This document shows, piece by piece, positions 8,924-17,430 of a stretch of 64,000 nucleotides of DNA. Both the position numbers and the translations under genes were made by a program. This stretch comes from CAVTWH01 sp963738365 (GTDB lineage Bacteria; Actinomycetota; Actinomycetes; Mycobacteriales; Micromonosporaceae). The notes beneath the pieces were generated by a model. The model worked only from the letters and a program-made list of their open reading frames with translations. It searched no databases and was not told where the DNA came from. Each line of letters starts with the position of its first letter. Positions within the stretch are counted from its first letter, which is position 1. The stretch is taken from assembly GCA_963738365.1 (NCBI GenBank), contig CAVTWH010000007.1:868001-932000 (forward strand). Reading direction: 5' to 3'.

Positions 8924-8929
8924 TAGGCT
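8924..8929 (+). promoter_or_regulatory. candidate -10 box of the ParA-like gene
   Basis: TAGGCT at 8924-8929 matches the actinobacterial -10 pattern TANNNT. Transcription would begin near 8936 and give a leader of about 45 nt carrying the AAAGGAG ribosome-binding site at 8969-8975 before GTG 8981. No convincing -35 was seen. Inferred from sequence alone. Confidence 0.4.
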
Positions 8930-8980
8930 GGTGCTGGCGGACCGGCCCGGGCACCCGGCCGCCGTCGGAAAGGAGCGAGC

Positions 8981-10033
8981 GTGGAGCGCACCGAAGCCGG
9001 TTTCGACCGCGCGGAGCCGCCCGCTCGCTGGCGTTCGCTGCTGGACCGCGGCCGTGGCCGCACCGAGATCCCCAGCCAGCGCGGCCCCGAGGAGCCCGCC
9101 GAGTACTCCGGCCTGGGCGCCCGGCTGGCCGAACTGGCCACCCCCGAGCCGGCCCCGGCGGTCGGTCGGGCCGCCGGCCGCGCCGGGCTGCCCGGGCGGC
9201 TGGAGTGGCGGCAGGCGCAGCCGCCCGGATCTGACGCGTCGGTCAGCGCGCTGCGCCGTGACCTCGGCAAACCGCGTGTGGTGGCGTTCGCGAACCCGAA
9301 GGGTGGGGTGCACAAGACCACCGCCACGGTGCTCTGCGCCGCCACCATCGGGTCGGTACGCGGCCGCGGCGTGATCGCCTGGGACGACAACGAGCTGCGC
9401 GGCACCCTGGGGCTGCGGGCCGGCTCGGCCCGGCACGCCCGGACCATCCGGCACCTGCTGGCCGACCTGACCATGCTGGAGGTCCTGGAGGGGCCGGAGC
9501 TGGCCGAGGCGCTGGACGACTACCTGCGGCACGCCGCCGATGGAAGTTACGACGTGCTGGCCGGCGAGGAGAACCCGCGCTTCGCCGAGAAGCTCGACCC
9601 GTACACCGTGCGCCGGGTGCTCGACCTGCTCCGCCGTACCCACGATGTGATCTGCGTGGACACCGGCAACAACGTGGAGAGCGCCAACTGGCAGACCGTG
9701 CTGCAGGTCGCCGACCAGCTGGTGGTCACCTCGGTACCGCGCGAGGACGCCGCCTTCACCGCCGACTGGATGCTCGACCTGCTGCACGAGCAGGGCATGG
9801 GCTCCCTGGTGGAGAACGCGGTGACCCTGCTCAGCTGCCCCACGCCCAACCCGTCGGCCATGCTCGGTGACCTGTCCCGGCACTTCGCCACCCGGACCCG
9901 GGCGGTCACGGTGGTCCCCTACGACCCGGCGCTGGAGCCCGGCTCCTCGATCGACTATCCGGCGCTCGCCCCGGCCACCAAGCGGGCCTGGCTGGACGCG
10001 GCGGCGGCCATTGCCGAGGGCTTTGCCGCGTAG
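8981..10033 (+). CDS. MinD/ParA-like ATPase with altered Walker A (KGGVHKT)
   Basis: This is a 350-residue P-loop ATPase of the ParA/MinD superfamily. After a variable, Pro-rich N-terminal region of about 95 residues comes the deviant Walker A. It reads NPKGGVHKTTATVLCAA, where the usual Gly of KGGVGKT is His. Later motifs include a Walker B-like CVDTGNNVESANW and VVTSVPREDAAFTADWML. Relatives in actinomycetes are loosely called chromosome-partitioning proteins, but no ParB or parS is near, and many regulate other processes. GTG 8981 follows a good AAAGGAG site. The His may still allow nucleotide binding; activity is uncertain. Confidence 0.75.
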   Translation: MERTEAGFDRAEPPARWRSLLDRGRGRTEIPSQRGPEEPAEYSGLGARLAELATPEPAPAVGRAAGRAGLPGRLEWRQAQPPGSDASVSALRRDLGKPRVVAFANPKGGVHKTTATVLCAATIGSVRGRGVIAWDDNELRGTLGLRAGSARHARTIRHLLADLTMLEVLEGPELAEALDDYLRHAADGSYDVLAGEENPRFAEKLDPYTVRRVLDLLRRTHDVICVDTGNNVESANWQTVLQVADQLVVTSVPREDAAFTADWMLDLLHEQGMGSLVENAVTLLSCPTPNPSAMLGDLSRHFATRTRAVTVVPYDPALEPGSSIDYPALAPATKRAWLDAAAAIAEGFAA

Positions 10034-10050
10034 TTCCCCGGGCGACTGCC

Positions 10051-10062
10051 TACACTGCACGG
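10051..10062 (+). promoter_or_regulatory. candidate leaderless promoter of gtrA
   Basis: TACACT (10051-10056) is followed by 6 nt and then the GTG start at 10063. The previous gene ends at 10033 and there is no ribosome-binding site between them. This spacing puts the transcription start at or within a base or two of the start codon, the arrangement of a leaderless mRNA. Confidence 0.5.
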
Positions 10063-10689
10063 GTGCCCGCGATTGACGACTTCATCCTCGACCGGCTGCC
10101 CGCTCCACTGCGCGACTACCTGCGCAAGCACAAGGAGCTGGTGAAGTTCCTGGTGGTCGGGGGCACGGCGTTCATCGTCGACACGGCGCTGTTCCTGTTC
10201 CTGAAGAACACCATCCTGGAGCCCAAGCCGATCATCGCCAAGGTGATCAGCACGCTGATCGCCACGATCGTCTCCTACGTGCTCAACCGGGAATGGTCCT
10301 TCAGCACCCGGGGCGGCCGTGCCCAGCACCACGAGGCGGCCCTGTTCTTCCTGATCAGCGGTATCGGCATCCTGGTGACGGTGGCTCCGCTGGCGGTCTC
10401 CCGGTATGTGCTGCAGTTGCAGCAGCCACACGTGAGCCGGCTGGTGCAGGAGGTCGCCGACTTCGTCTCGGCGCAGATCATCGGCACCCTGCTGGCCATG
10501 GTCTACCGCTGGTGGGCGTTCCGCCGGTTCGTCTTCCCGCACGCCGACGTGCGCCGCCAGCCGGCGGGGGCCGGCGCCCGACTGGACGTGGACGAGGTGG
10601 CCGCCGAGATGCTGGGCGACATGGAGTACTACGACGAGCCGGACGACGCCATCGACGATGACGCCGGCCTGCGCGACACCCTGCGCTGA
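10063..10689 (+). CDS. GtrA family membrane protein
   Basis: GtrA-like proteins are small four-helix membrane proteins that help move undecaprenyl-phosphate-linked sugars, or support cell-wall polysaccharide assembly. The 208-residue product shows four hydrophobic segments between about residues 25 and 155, with the family features LVKFLVVGGTAFIVDTALFL and YVLNREWSFS. An acidic C-terminal tail of about 45 residues is extra. The start GTG 10063 has no Shine-Dalgarno sequence; see the promoter entry. No glycosyltransferase partner is adjacent, so the substrate is unknown. Confidence 0.88.
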   Translation: MPAIDDFILDRLPAPLRDYLRKHKELVKFLVVGGTAFIVDTALFLFLKNTILEPKPIIAKVISTLIATIVSYVLNREWSFSTRGGRAQHHEAALFFLISGIGILVTVAPLAVSRYVLQLQQPHVSRLVQEVADFVSAQIIGTLLAMVYRWWAFRRFVFPHADVRRQPAGAGARLDVDEVAAEMLGDMEYYDEPDDAIDDDAGLRDTLR

Positions 10690-10856
10690 CACCCCGCACC
10701 GACACCCCGCCGGGCGCCGCCTGCGCAGGCCCGGTCCGGTACCCGGTGCGCGCCGGATCGGCGGCCCGCGGTCCGGTTCGTAGCTCCCCGGCGTGCCAAT
10801 TCGTGATCTTGAGAACGGGTCCGAGTGGCGGCGCGACGCCTGTCGGCGGGCGGGAC

Positions 10857-10862
10857 TAAGGT
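10857..10862 (+). promoter_or_regulatory. candidate -10 box of dnaE
   Basis: TAAGGT at 10857-10862 matches TANNNT and lies 32 bp before the dnaE start, giving a leader of about 25 nt that includes the GGAGGGGGA ribosome-binding site (10882-10890). No clear -35 element is present. Confidence 0.4.
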
Positions 10863-10894
10863 GGTGCCCGCGGCGGGCTGTGGAGGGGGAGCGC

Positions 10895-13800
10895 ATGGGT
10901 AGTCGGGATTCCTTCGTTCACCTGCACACCCACACCGAGTACTCGATGCTCGACGGGGCGGCCCGGCTCAAGGACCTGTTCGCCGAGGCCAACCGGCTGG
11001 CGATGCCGGCGCTGGCGATGACCGACCACGGCAACCTCTACGGTGCCTACGACTTCTACAAGCAGGCCACCGCGGCCGGGGTCAAGCCGATCATCGGCCA
11101 GGAGGCGTACCTCACGCCGGGGACGCACCGCCGCGACCGGACCCGGGTGCGCTGGGCCGAGGGTGGCGAGAACGACGTCTCCGGCGGCGGGGCGTACACC
11201 CACATGACCATGCTGGCGGCCGACGCCCAAGGGCTGCGCAACCTGTTCCGGCTGGCCTCCCGGTCCAGCCTGGAGGGGTACTTCTACAAGCCGCGCGCCG
11301 ACCGTGAGCTGCTGCACGAGTACGGCAAGGGGCTGATCGCCACCACCGGCTGCCTGTCCGGCGAGGTACAGACCTGGCTCAAGATCGGGAACTTCGACAA
11401 GGCGGTGGCCGCCGCCGCCGAGTTCCGTGACATCTTCGGCAAGGACAACTTCTACCTCGAACTCATGGACCACGGCCTCGACGTCGAGCGCCGGATCATG
11501 GACGACCTGATCCGGCTGGGGAAGACCCTCAACCTCAAGCCGGTGGTCACCAACGACCTGCACTACACCTTCGCCGGGGACGCCCAGGCGCACGAGGTGC
11601 TGCTCTGCGTGCAGTCCGGGGCGACACTGGCCGACCCGAAGCGGTTCAAGTTCGACGCCACCGGCTTCTACCTGAAATCCCCGGCCGAGATGCGCGCCCA
11701 GTGGGACGGCATCGTGGCCGACGGCTGCGACAACACCCTGGAGATCGCCGAGCGGATCGGCGACTACGGCAGCCTGTTCGCCTCCCGCAACCTGATGCCG
11801 CAGTTCCCCGTCCCGGACGGCGAGACCGAGGAGTCCTGGCTGCGCAAGGAGGTCCACCGGGGGTTGCAGCGGCGCTTCCCCGACGGCGTCGGGCAGGACG
11901 TGCTGGCCCAGGCCGAGTACGAGCTGGGCGTGATCTGCCAGATGGGCTTTCCCGGCTACTTCCTGGTCACCGCCGACCTGGTGCAGCACGCCAAGCAGGA
12001 GGGCATCCGGGTGGGGCCGGGGCGCGGCTCGGCGGCCGGCGCGCTGATCGCCTACGCCCTGGGCATCACCGAACTCGACCCGATGCGGCACGGGCTGGTC
12101 TTCGAGCGGTTCCTCAACCCCGAGCGGATCTCCATGCCGGACATCGACATGGACTTCGACGACCGCCGGCGCGGCGACATGATCCGCTACGCCACCGAGC
12201 GGTACGGCGAGGAGCGGGTGGCGCAGATCGTCACCTACGGCACCATCAAGGCGAAGGCCGCCGTCAAGGACGCCGCCCGGGTACTCGGCTTCCCGTTCTC
12301 CCTGGGCGACCGGATCACCAAGGCGATGCCGCCGGCCGTGATGGGCAAGGACGTCCCGCTGGCCGGCATCTTCGACCCGGGCCACCCGCGCTACCCGGAG
12401 GCGGTGGAGTTCCGCCAGCTCTACGAGGCCGAGCCGGAAGTGCAGAAGGTGGTCGACACCGCGCGCGGCCTGGAGGGGCTCAAGCGCCAGGTGGGGGTAC
12501 ACGCGGCCGGGGTGATCCTGTCCCGGGAGCCGCTGCTGGACGTCATCCCGATCTGGCGGCGGGAGCAGGACGGCGCGGTGATCACCCAGTTCGACATGGG
12601 TGCCTGCGAGACCATGGGCCTGCTGAAGATGGACTTCCTGGGCCTGCGCAACCTCACCGTGCTGGACGACTGCCTGGAGTCGATCAAGGACAACCGGGGC
12701 GAGACCGTGGTCCTGGAGCAGTTGCCGCTGGACGACGCGGCCACCTACGACCTGCTGTCCCGGGGCGAGACGCTGGGTGTGTTCCAGCTCGACGGCGGCC
12801 CGATGCGGGCGCTGCTGCGCTCGATGGCGCCGGACAACTTCGAGGACATCTCCGCCGTCGGCGCCCTCTACCGCCCCGGCCCGATGGGCGCCAACTCGCA
12901 CAACGAGTACGCCGACCGGAAGAACAACCGCAAGCCGGTGGTACCCATCCACCCGGAGCTGGCCGAGCCGCTGGCCGACATCCTGGGCGACACCTACGGG
13001 TTGATCGTCTACCAGGAGCAGGTGATGTCGATCGCGCAGAAGCTGGCCGGCTACTCGCTCGGCAAAGCCGACCTGCTGCGGCGCGCCATGGGCAAGAAGA
13101 AGAAGGAGATCCTCGACAAGGAGTTCGAGCCCTTCGCAGGCGGGATGAAGGCCAACGGCTACTCGCCGGAGGCCATCAAGACCATCTGGGACATCCTGGT
13201 CCCGTTCTCCGACTACGCCTTCAACAAGGCGCACTCGGCCGCCTACGGCGTGGTCTCCTACTGGACCGCCTACCTCAAGGCCAACTACCCGGCCGAGTAC
13301 ATGGGCGCCCTGCTCACCAGCGTCGGCGACGACAAGGACAAGTCCGCCGTCTACCTGGCCGAGTGCCGGCGGCAGGGGATCAAGGTGCTGCCGCCGGACG
13401 TCAACGAGTCCCAGGCCCGGTTCGCGGCGGTCGGTACCGACATCCGGTTCGGCCTCGCCGCGGTGCGTAACGTCGGGGTCAACGTGGTCGAGTCGATCCG
13501 TCGCAACCGCCGGGAGAAGGGCCGCTACACCGACTTCTACGACTTCCTCCGCAAGGTCGACGCGGTGGCGTGCAACAAGAAGACAGTGGAGTCGCTGATC
13601 AAGGCGGGCGCCTTCGACTCGCTCGGGCACACCCGCAAGGGGCTGCTGGCCGTGCACGCGGACGCCATCGACGCCTTCGTCGACCAGAAGAAGAACGAGG
13701 CGATCGGCCAGTACGACCTGTTCGGCGGCGACCCGTCGGACGGCGCCGAAGCGATCGTGGTCACCCCGCCCATCCCGGCCGGCGAGTGGGACAAGGCCGA

Positions 13801-14425
13801 CCTGCTCGCCTTCGAACGCGAGATGCTCGGCCTCTACGTCTCCGACCACCCGCTCTTCGGCCTGGAACACGTCCTGGACAAGGCGGCGGACATGAACATC
13901 CCGGCGCTGTTCGAGGAGGGTTCGGTCCCGGACGGGCAGGTGGTCAACCTGGCCGGGATCCTCTCCGGGGTGCAGCGGCGGATCACCAAGCAGGGCCGGC
14001 CCTGGGCCAGTGCCTCGCTGGAGGACCTGGGCGGCGCCGTCGAGGTGATGTTCTTCCCGAACACCTACGAGCTGGTCGGCCAGTACGTCGCCGAGGACGC
14101 CATCGTGGTGGTCCGGGGCCGGGTGGACCGCCGCGACGACCAGCCCAGGCTGATGGCGATGGACCTGTCCATCCCGGAGATCACCGCCGTCGACGAGGTG
14201 AAGCCGGTGGTCCTCGCGCTGCCGCCGTCGCGCTGCACGCCGCCCCTGGTGGAACGGCTGCGGGAGGTGCTGGCCAGCCACCCGGGTAGCGCCGAGGTGC
14301 ACCTCAAGCTGGTCAACGGCTCGCGTACCACGCTGCTGCGGCTGGGCCCGCTCCGGGTGGCGCCCAGCACGGCGCTGATGGCCGACCTCAAGGCCCTGCT
14401 CGGCCCGAGCGCCGTGGCCGCGTGA
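10895..14425 (+). CDS. dnaE: DNA polymerase III alpha subunit (replicative polymerase)
   Basis: DnaE is the catalytic subunit of the replicative polymerase. The 1176-residue length fits DnaE1-type proteins. Visible domains are the N-terminal PHP domain (FVHLHTHTEYSMLDGAARL, residues about 6-80) and the polymerase core, with the catalytic aspartates in MPDIDMDFDDRRR (about residue 415). Also seen are GRGSAAGALIAYALGI, the finger motif GVHAAGVILS, the YQEQVM and FNKAHSAAYGVVSYWTAYLK segments, and a C-terminal OB-fold (about 1000-1090). ATG 10895 with GGAGGGGGA fixes the start; the frame is open upstream from 10793 but without similarity. Confidence 0.97.
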   Translation: MGSRDSFVHLHTHTEYSMLDGAARLKDLFAEANRLAMPALAMTDHGNLYGAYDFYKQATAAGVKPIIGQEAYLTPGTHRRDRTRVRWAEGGENDVSGGGAYTHMTMLAADAQGLRNLFRLASRSSLEGYFYKPRADRELLHEYGKGLIATTGCLSGEVQTWLKIGNFDKAVAAAAEFRDIFGKDNFYLELMDHGLDVERRIMDDLIRLGKTLNLKPVVTNDLHYTFAGDAQAHEVLLCVQSGATLADPKRFKFDATGFYLKSPAEMRAQWDGIVADGCDNTLEIAERIGDYGSLFASRNLMPQFPVPDGETEESWLRKEVHRGLQRRFPDGVGQDVLAQAEYELGVICQMGFPGYFLVTADLVQHAKQEGIRVGPGRGSAAGALIAYALGITELDPMRHGLVFERFLNPERISMPDIDMDFDDRRRGDMIRYATERYGEERVAQIVTYGTIKAKAAVKDAARVLGFPFSLGDRITKAMPPAVMGKDVPLAGIFDPGHPRYPEAVEFRQLYEAEPEVQKVVDTARGLEGLKRQVGVHAAGVILSREPLLDVIPIWRREQDGAVITQFDMGACETMGLLKMDFLGLRNLTVLDDCLESIKDNRGETVVLEQLPLDDAATYDLLSRGETLGVFQLDGGPMRALLRSMAPDNFEDISAVGALYRPGPMGANSHNEYADRKNNRKPVVPIHPELAEPLADILGDTYGLIVYQEQVMSIAQKLAGYSLGKADLLRRAMGKKKKEILDKEFEPFAGGMKANGYSPEAIKTIWDILVPFSDYAFNKAHSAAYGVVSYWTAYLKANYPAEYMGALLTSVGDDKDKSAVYLAECRRQGIKVLPPDVNESQARFAAVGTDIRFGLAAVRNVGVNVVESIRRNRREKGRYTDFYDFLRKVDAVACNKKTVESLIKAGAFDSLGHTRKGLLAVHADAIDAFVDQKKNEAIGQYDLFGGDPSDGAEAIVVTPPIPAGEWDKADLLAFEREMLGLYVSDHPLFGLEHVLDKAADMNIPALFEEGSVPDGQVVNLAGILSGVQRRITKQGRPWASASLEDLGGAVEVMFFPNTYELVGQYVAEDAIVVVRGRVDRRDDQPRLMAMDLSIPEITAVDEVKPVVLALPPSRCTPPLVERLREVLASHPGSAEVHLKLVNGSRTTLLRLGPLRVAPSTALMADLKALLGPSAVAA

Positions 14426-14495
14426 GCCCCGTCCGGACTTGCCCGCTCACCATGGGGCGTGCCGGTGACGGTGCGCGCCGTGGCAGGATCGAGAA

Positions 14496-15272
14496 ATGAC
14501 TGAGGCCGTCCCCGCCGGGCTTCCGCCCGGCCACCCCACGGCCACCGGACCGGCCGCCGTCGCGCCGTCGCGCCGCCCGCTGGGGGCCGAGTTCGCGGTG
14601 GGCGGGATCGTGCTGCTCGTGGTGGCGCTGCTGGGGTTGCCGCTGGGGTGGCTGTGGCAGCTCGTCGCTCCGCACACCCCGGCCGTACGCGAGCCGGACG
14701 GGGCCTACCTGACCGACGCCGAGGGCGAGCACCGGATCGCCGACGAGGGCTGGTACCTGGTGCTCTCCGTCGGGCTCGGGGTGCTGCTGGTGATCCTGGC
14801 GTGGACCGTGCTGCGCCGGTACCGGGGGCCGATCATGCTGCTGGCGCTCACCCTGGGGGCGGTGGCCTGCGGCATCATCACCTGGAAGTTCGGCCACCAC
14901 TTCGGCCTGGCGCACGCTCGCGCCCTGATCGACGCGCCGACCTGGACCGGCACCACGAACTTCGTGCTGCCGGTGGACCTGCGCGCGGCGAAGATCGGGC
15001 TGTGGCAGGGCTGGCTGCCGTTCGTCAAGGGCGACGTGCTGGCCATGCCGATCACGGTGCTGCTGGCCTACCTGCTGTGCGTGGGCTTCTCGCCGTACCC
15101 GTCGCTGCGGGCCACGTACCAGTTCGGCCAGCCGCAGTTCACCGCGCCGGTGCCGGGTGCCTACCCGGGCTGGGCGGGACCGGGCGAGTGGTCTCCGGCA
15201 CCGGGCGGGCGCCCGGCGCCGCCGTACCAGGACCTCATGCCGGACCCGGCGCAGCCGCACCGGCCCGACTAG
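14496..15272 (+). CDS. integral membrane protein, probably DUF2567-like
   Basis: This 258-residue protein has a Pro/Ala-rich N-terminus and four hydrophobic helices (about residues 30-52, 84-106, 112-130 and 178-200). The order of an N-terminal helix, a short extracellular loop with GEHRIADEGWY, and paired helices resembles DUF2567 membrane proteins of actinomycetes; function is unknown. A Pro/Gly-rich cytoplasmic tail ends the protein. ATG 14496 has only a weak upstream site, but CAGGAT six bases upstream could be a poor leaderless -10. It converges on the LON-domain gene with 7 bp between the stops. Confidence 0.7.
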   Translation: MTEAVPAGLPPGHPTATGPAAVAPSRRPLGAEFAVGGIVLLVVALLGLPLGWLWQLVAPHTPAVREPDGAYLTDAEGEHRIADEGWYLVLSVGLGVLLVILAWTVLRRYRGPIMLLALTLGAVACGIITWKFGHHFGLAHARALIDAPTWTGTTNFVLPVDLRAAKIGLWQGWLPFVKGDVLAMPITVLLAYLLCVGFSPYPSLRATYQFGQPQFTAPVPGAYPGWAGPGEWSPAPGGRPAPPYQDLMPDPAQPHRPD

Positions 15273-15279
15273 TCGACGC

Positions 15280-15957
15280 TCAGTTGGAGCTGGTGGTGAC
15301 CGCGAACTCGGCCAGCGTGACCGGCACCGCCCGGATCTGCTCCACCAGCGCCAGTTCCCGGTGCAGCAGGCTGCGCTCGGCGCGCAGCCGGGCGGCGGTG
15401 CCCGGGGCGGCCAGCAGCGACTGCCGTTCGGGCAGGTCCAGCGCCATGGTGGCGGCGATCACGTGGGAGAGCACCTCGGGGTCGTCGGGCAGCTGCTCCC
15501 CGCCGACGTCGGGGCGCAGCAGGCGCAGGTACTGCTGGAACCGGTCGAGGACGCCGGGGACCAGCCGGTCCAGCTCGGCGGGGCGCCCCTCCGGCTCGTC
15601 CAGCCAGTGCACCTCGGCGGTCAGGTACGACGTGGCGGAGGTGTCCACGCTGACGATCCGGAACCGGCGCCGGCCCACGGTGACCACGTCGTAGCGGCCG
15701 TCGGGCAGCGCTTTGATCTCCTGTACCTCGGCGGTGCAGCCGATCTCGTGCAGCACCGGCGGGCTGCCGTCGCCGCGCCCGGGGCCGGCCTCCCAGCCCT
15801 CCTTGATCGCCACCACACCGAACTCGCGGTCGTCTTCCGGGCGGGCGTCCAGGTCGCGGATGAGCTCCCGGTAGCGCTCCTCGAAGACGTGCAGCGGCAG
15901 CACCAGCCCGGGGAACAGGACCGTCCCGAGCGGAAACAGGGGCAGCCGCGAGGTCAC
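15280..15957 (-). CDS. LON substrate-binding domain protein (no protease domain)
   Basis: The 225-residue protein is a stand-alone LON N-terminal (PUA-like) domain as found in many actinobacteria. It begins LPLFPLGTVLFPGLVLPLHV and FEERYRELI, the domain signature, and ends with a helical part that corresponds to the second half of the Lon N-domain. There is no AAA+ or Ser-Lys protease domain, so it cannot be Lon itself. It may bind unfolded proteins or act as an adaptor; this is inference. GTG at 15957 has no Shine-Dalgarno but a leaderless -10 box. It is divergent from hisD. Confidence 0.87.
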   Translation of the reverse strand: MTSRLPLFPLGTVLFPGLVLPLHVFEERYRELIRDLDARPEDDREFGVVAIKEGWEAGPGRGDGSPPVLHEIGCTAEVQEIKALPDGRYDVVTVGRRRFRIVSVDTSATSYLTAEVHWLDEPEGRPAELDRLVPGVLDRFQQYLRLLRPDVGGEQLPDDPEVLSHVIAATMALDLPERQSLLAAPGTAARLRAERSLLHRELALVEQIRAVPVTLAEFAVTTSSN

Positions 15958-15969
15958 CCGCGAAGCCTA
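15958..15969 (-). promoter_or_regulatory. candidate leaderless promoter of the LON-domain gene
   Basis: On the minus strand TAGGCT (15969-15964) is followed by TCGCGG and then the GTG start codon. The same 12-mer TAGGCTTCGCGG also occurs upstream of the minus-strand gene ending at 21790 (-10 at 21832-21827). The divergent hisD promoter lies 115 bp away. Confidence 0.55.
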
Positions 15970-16082
15970 ACGCCCGGCCCCGCCGGGCACGACGCCCCCG
16001 GACGTTCTCGGGCAGCCGCCCGGAGGTGGGAGCCCGGTCCCGCACTCTGGTATGCCGGAAGTTCGCGCTCTGCGCGGCGGCC

Positions 16083-16095
16083 TAGACTTGGCCGC
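16083..16095 (+). promoter_or_regulatory. candidate leaderless promoter of hisD
   Basis: TAGACT (16083-16088) lies 7 nt before GTG 16096 and no ribosome-binding site is visible, so the his transcript probably starts at the start codon. Such TANNNT-N7-start arrangements are established features of leaderless actinobacterial genes. Confidence 0.65.
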
Positions 16096-17430
16096 GTGTT
16101 GAACCGCATCGACCTGCGCGGACCTGTCGGCCAGCGGATGCCGGGCGAGGGCGCCCTGCATCGGCTGCTGCCACGCGCCGGGCTCGATGTGTCCACCGCC
16201 ACCGAGCAGGTGCGCCCCACCGTGGAGGCGATCCGCGAGCGTGGTGCCGCCGCGGTCCGCGAGGCGGCCCAGCGCTTCGACGGCGTGACCCCGCCGTCGC
16301 TGCGGGTGCCGGCGCAGGCCCTGCGCTCGGCCCGCGAGGGGCTGGATCCGGCGGTACGCGACGCGCTCGGCGAGGCGATCGCCCGGGCCCGGCTGGTGCA
16401 CGAGGCGCAGCGGCGCACCGACGTGACCACCCGGGTGGTCCCCGGCGGCACGGTGACCCAGCGCTGGCGCCCGGTCGCCCGGGTCGGCCTCTACGTCCCC
16501 GGCGGCCTCGCGGTCTACCCGTCCAGCGTGGTGATGAACGTGGTTCCGGCCCAGGTGGCCGGCGTCGCCTCGATCGCCGTGACCAGCCCGCCGCAGAAGG
16601 AGACCGGCCTGCCGCACCCGCACGTGCTGGCCGCCTGTGCCCTGCTCGGCATCGACGAGGTGTACGCCGTGGGCGGCGCCCAGGCGATCGCCATGCTGGC
16701 CTACGGCACCGACCGGGAGGGCACCCCCGGGGTCGACGCCTGCCCGCCGGTGGACATGATCACCGGGCCCGGCAACGTCTGGGTGACCGCCGCGAAGCGG
16801 CTGGTCCGGGGCGTGGTCGGGATCGACGCGGAGGCCGGCCCCACCGAGATCGCGGTGCTCGCCGACGACAGCGCCGACCCGCGGCACGTGGCCGCCGACC
16901 TGATCAGCCAGGCCGAGCACGACCCGCTGGCGGCCAGTGTGCTGGTCACCGACTCGGAGCGGCTGCTGGCCGCCGTCGAGGAGGAGTTGACCGCCCAGGT
17001 GGCGGCCACCAAGCACAGCGAGCGGATCAGCACCGCGCTGACCGGCCCGCAGAGCGCCGTGGTGCTGGTCTCCGACCTGGCCGACGGCCTGGCCGTGGTG
17101 GACGCCTACGGCGCCGAGCACCTGGAGATCCAGACCCGGGACGCGCGCGCCGTGGCCGAGCGGGTACGCAGCGCCGGGGCGGTCTTCGTGGGCGCCTGGT
17201 CGCCGGTGTCGCTGGGCGACTACTGCGCCGGCTCCAACCATGTGCTGCCCACCGGTGGCTGCGCGCGGCACTCGTCCGGCCTGTCGGTGCAGACCTTCCT
17301 GCGCGGCGTGCAGCTCATCGAGTACAGCGAGGACGCGCTGCGGGACGTGGCCGGCCACGTGGTGGCGCTGGCCAACGCCGAGGACCTGCCGGCGCACGGG
17401 CAGGCCGTCACCGCCCGGTTCCCGGCATGA
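16096..17430 (+). CDS. hisD: histidinol dehydrogenase
   Basis: HisD oxidises L-histidinol to histidine in two NAD-dependent steps, the end of the pathway. The 444-residue length is typical. Family landmarks are YVPGGLAVYPSSVVMNVVPA, VGGAQAIAMLAYGT, the dehydrogenase signature around DMITGPGNVWVTAAKRLV and GIDAEAGPTEIAVLADD, the zinc-binding SQAEHDP segment, and GSNHVLPTGGCARHSSGLSV near the C-terminus. GTG 16096 is chosen because of the leaderless promoter and the family N-terminus; the frame is open for 900 bp upstream over the opposite-strand LON gene. It overlaps hisC by 4 bp. Confidence 0.96.
   Translation: MLNRIDLRGPVGQRMPGEGALHRLLPRAGLDVSTATEQVRPTVEAIRERGAAAVREAAQRFDGVTPPSLRVPAQALRSAREGLDPAVRDALGEAIARARLVHEAQRRTDVTTRVVPGGTVTQRWRPVARVGLYVPGGLAVYPSSVVMNVVPAQVAGVASIAVTSPPQKETGLPHPHVLAACALLGIDEVYAVGGAQAIAMLAYGTDREGTPGVDACPPVDMITGPGNVWVTAAKRLVRGVVGIDAEAGPTEIAVLADDSADPRHVAADLISQAEHDPLAASVLVTDSERLLAAVEEELTAQVAATKHSERISTALTGPQSAVVLVSDLADGLAVVDAYGAEHLEIQTRDARAVAERVRSAGAVFVGAWSPVSLGDYCAGSNHVLPTGGCARHSSGLSVQTFLRGVQLIEYSEDALRDVAGHVVALANAEDLPAHGQAVTARFPA

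Noticed and set aside
8981..10033. ParA partitioning system with ParB/parS
   Set aside because: No parB gene and no parS-like palindrome were seen near the gene; the ATPase alone does not show a partition role.
10856..14302. 1148-codon minus-strand frame over dnaE
   Set aside because: A shadow of dnaE, which is certain from the PHP and catalytic motifs; no start site or similarity is seen on the other strand.
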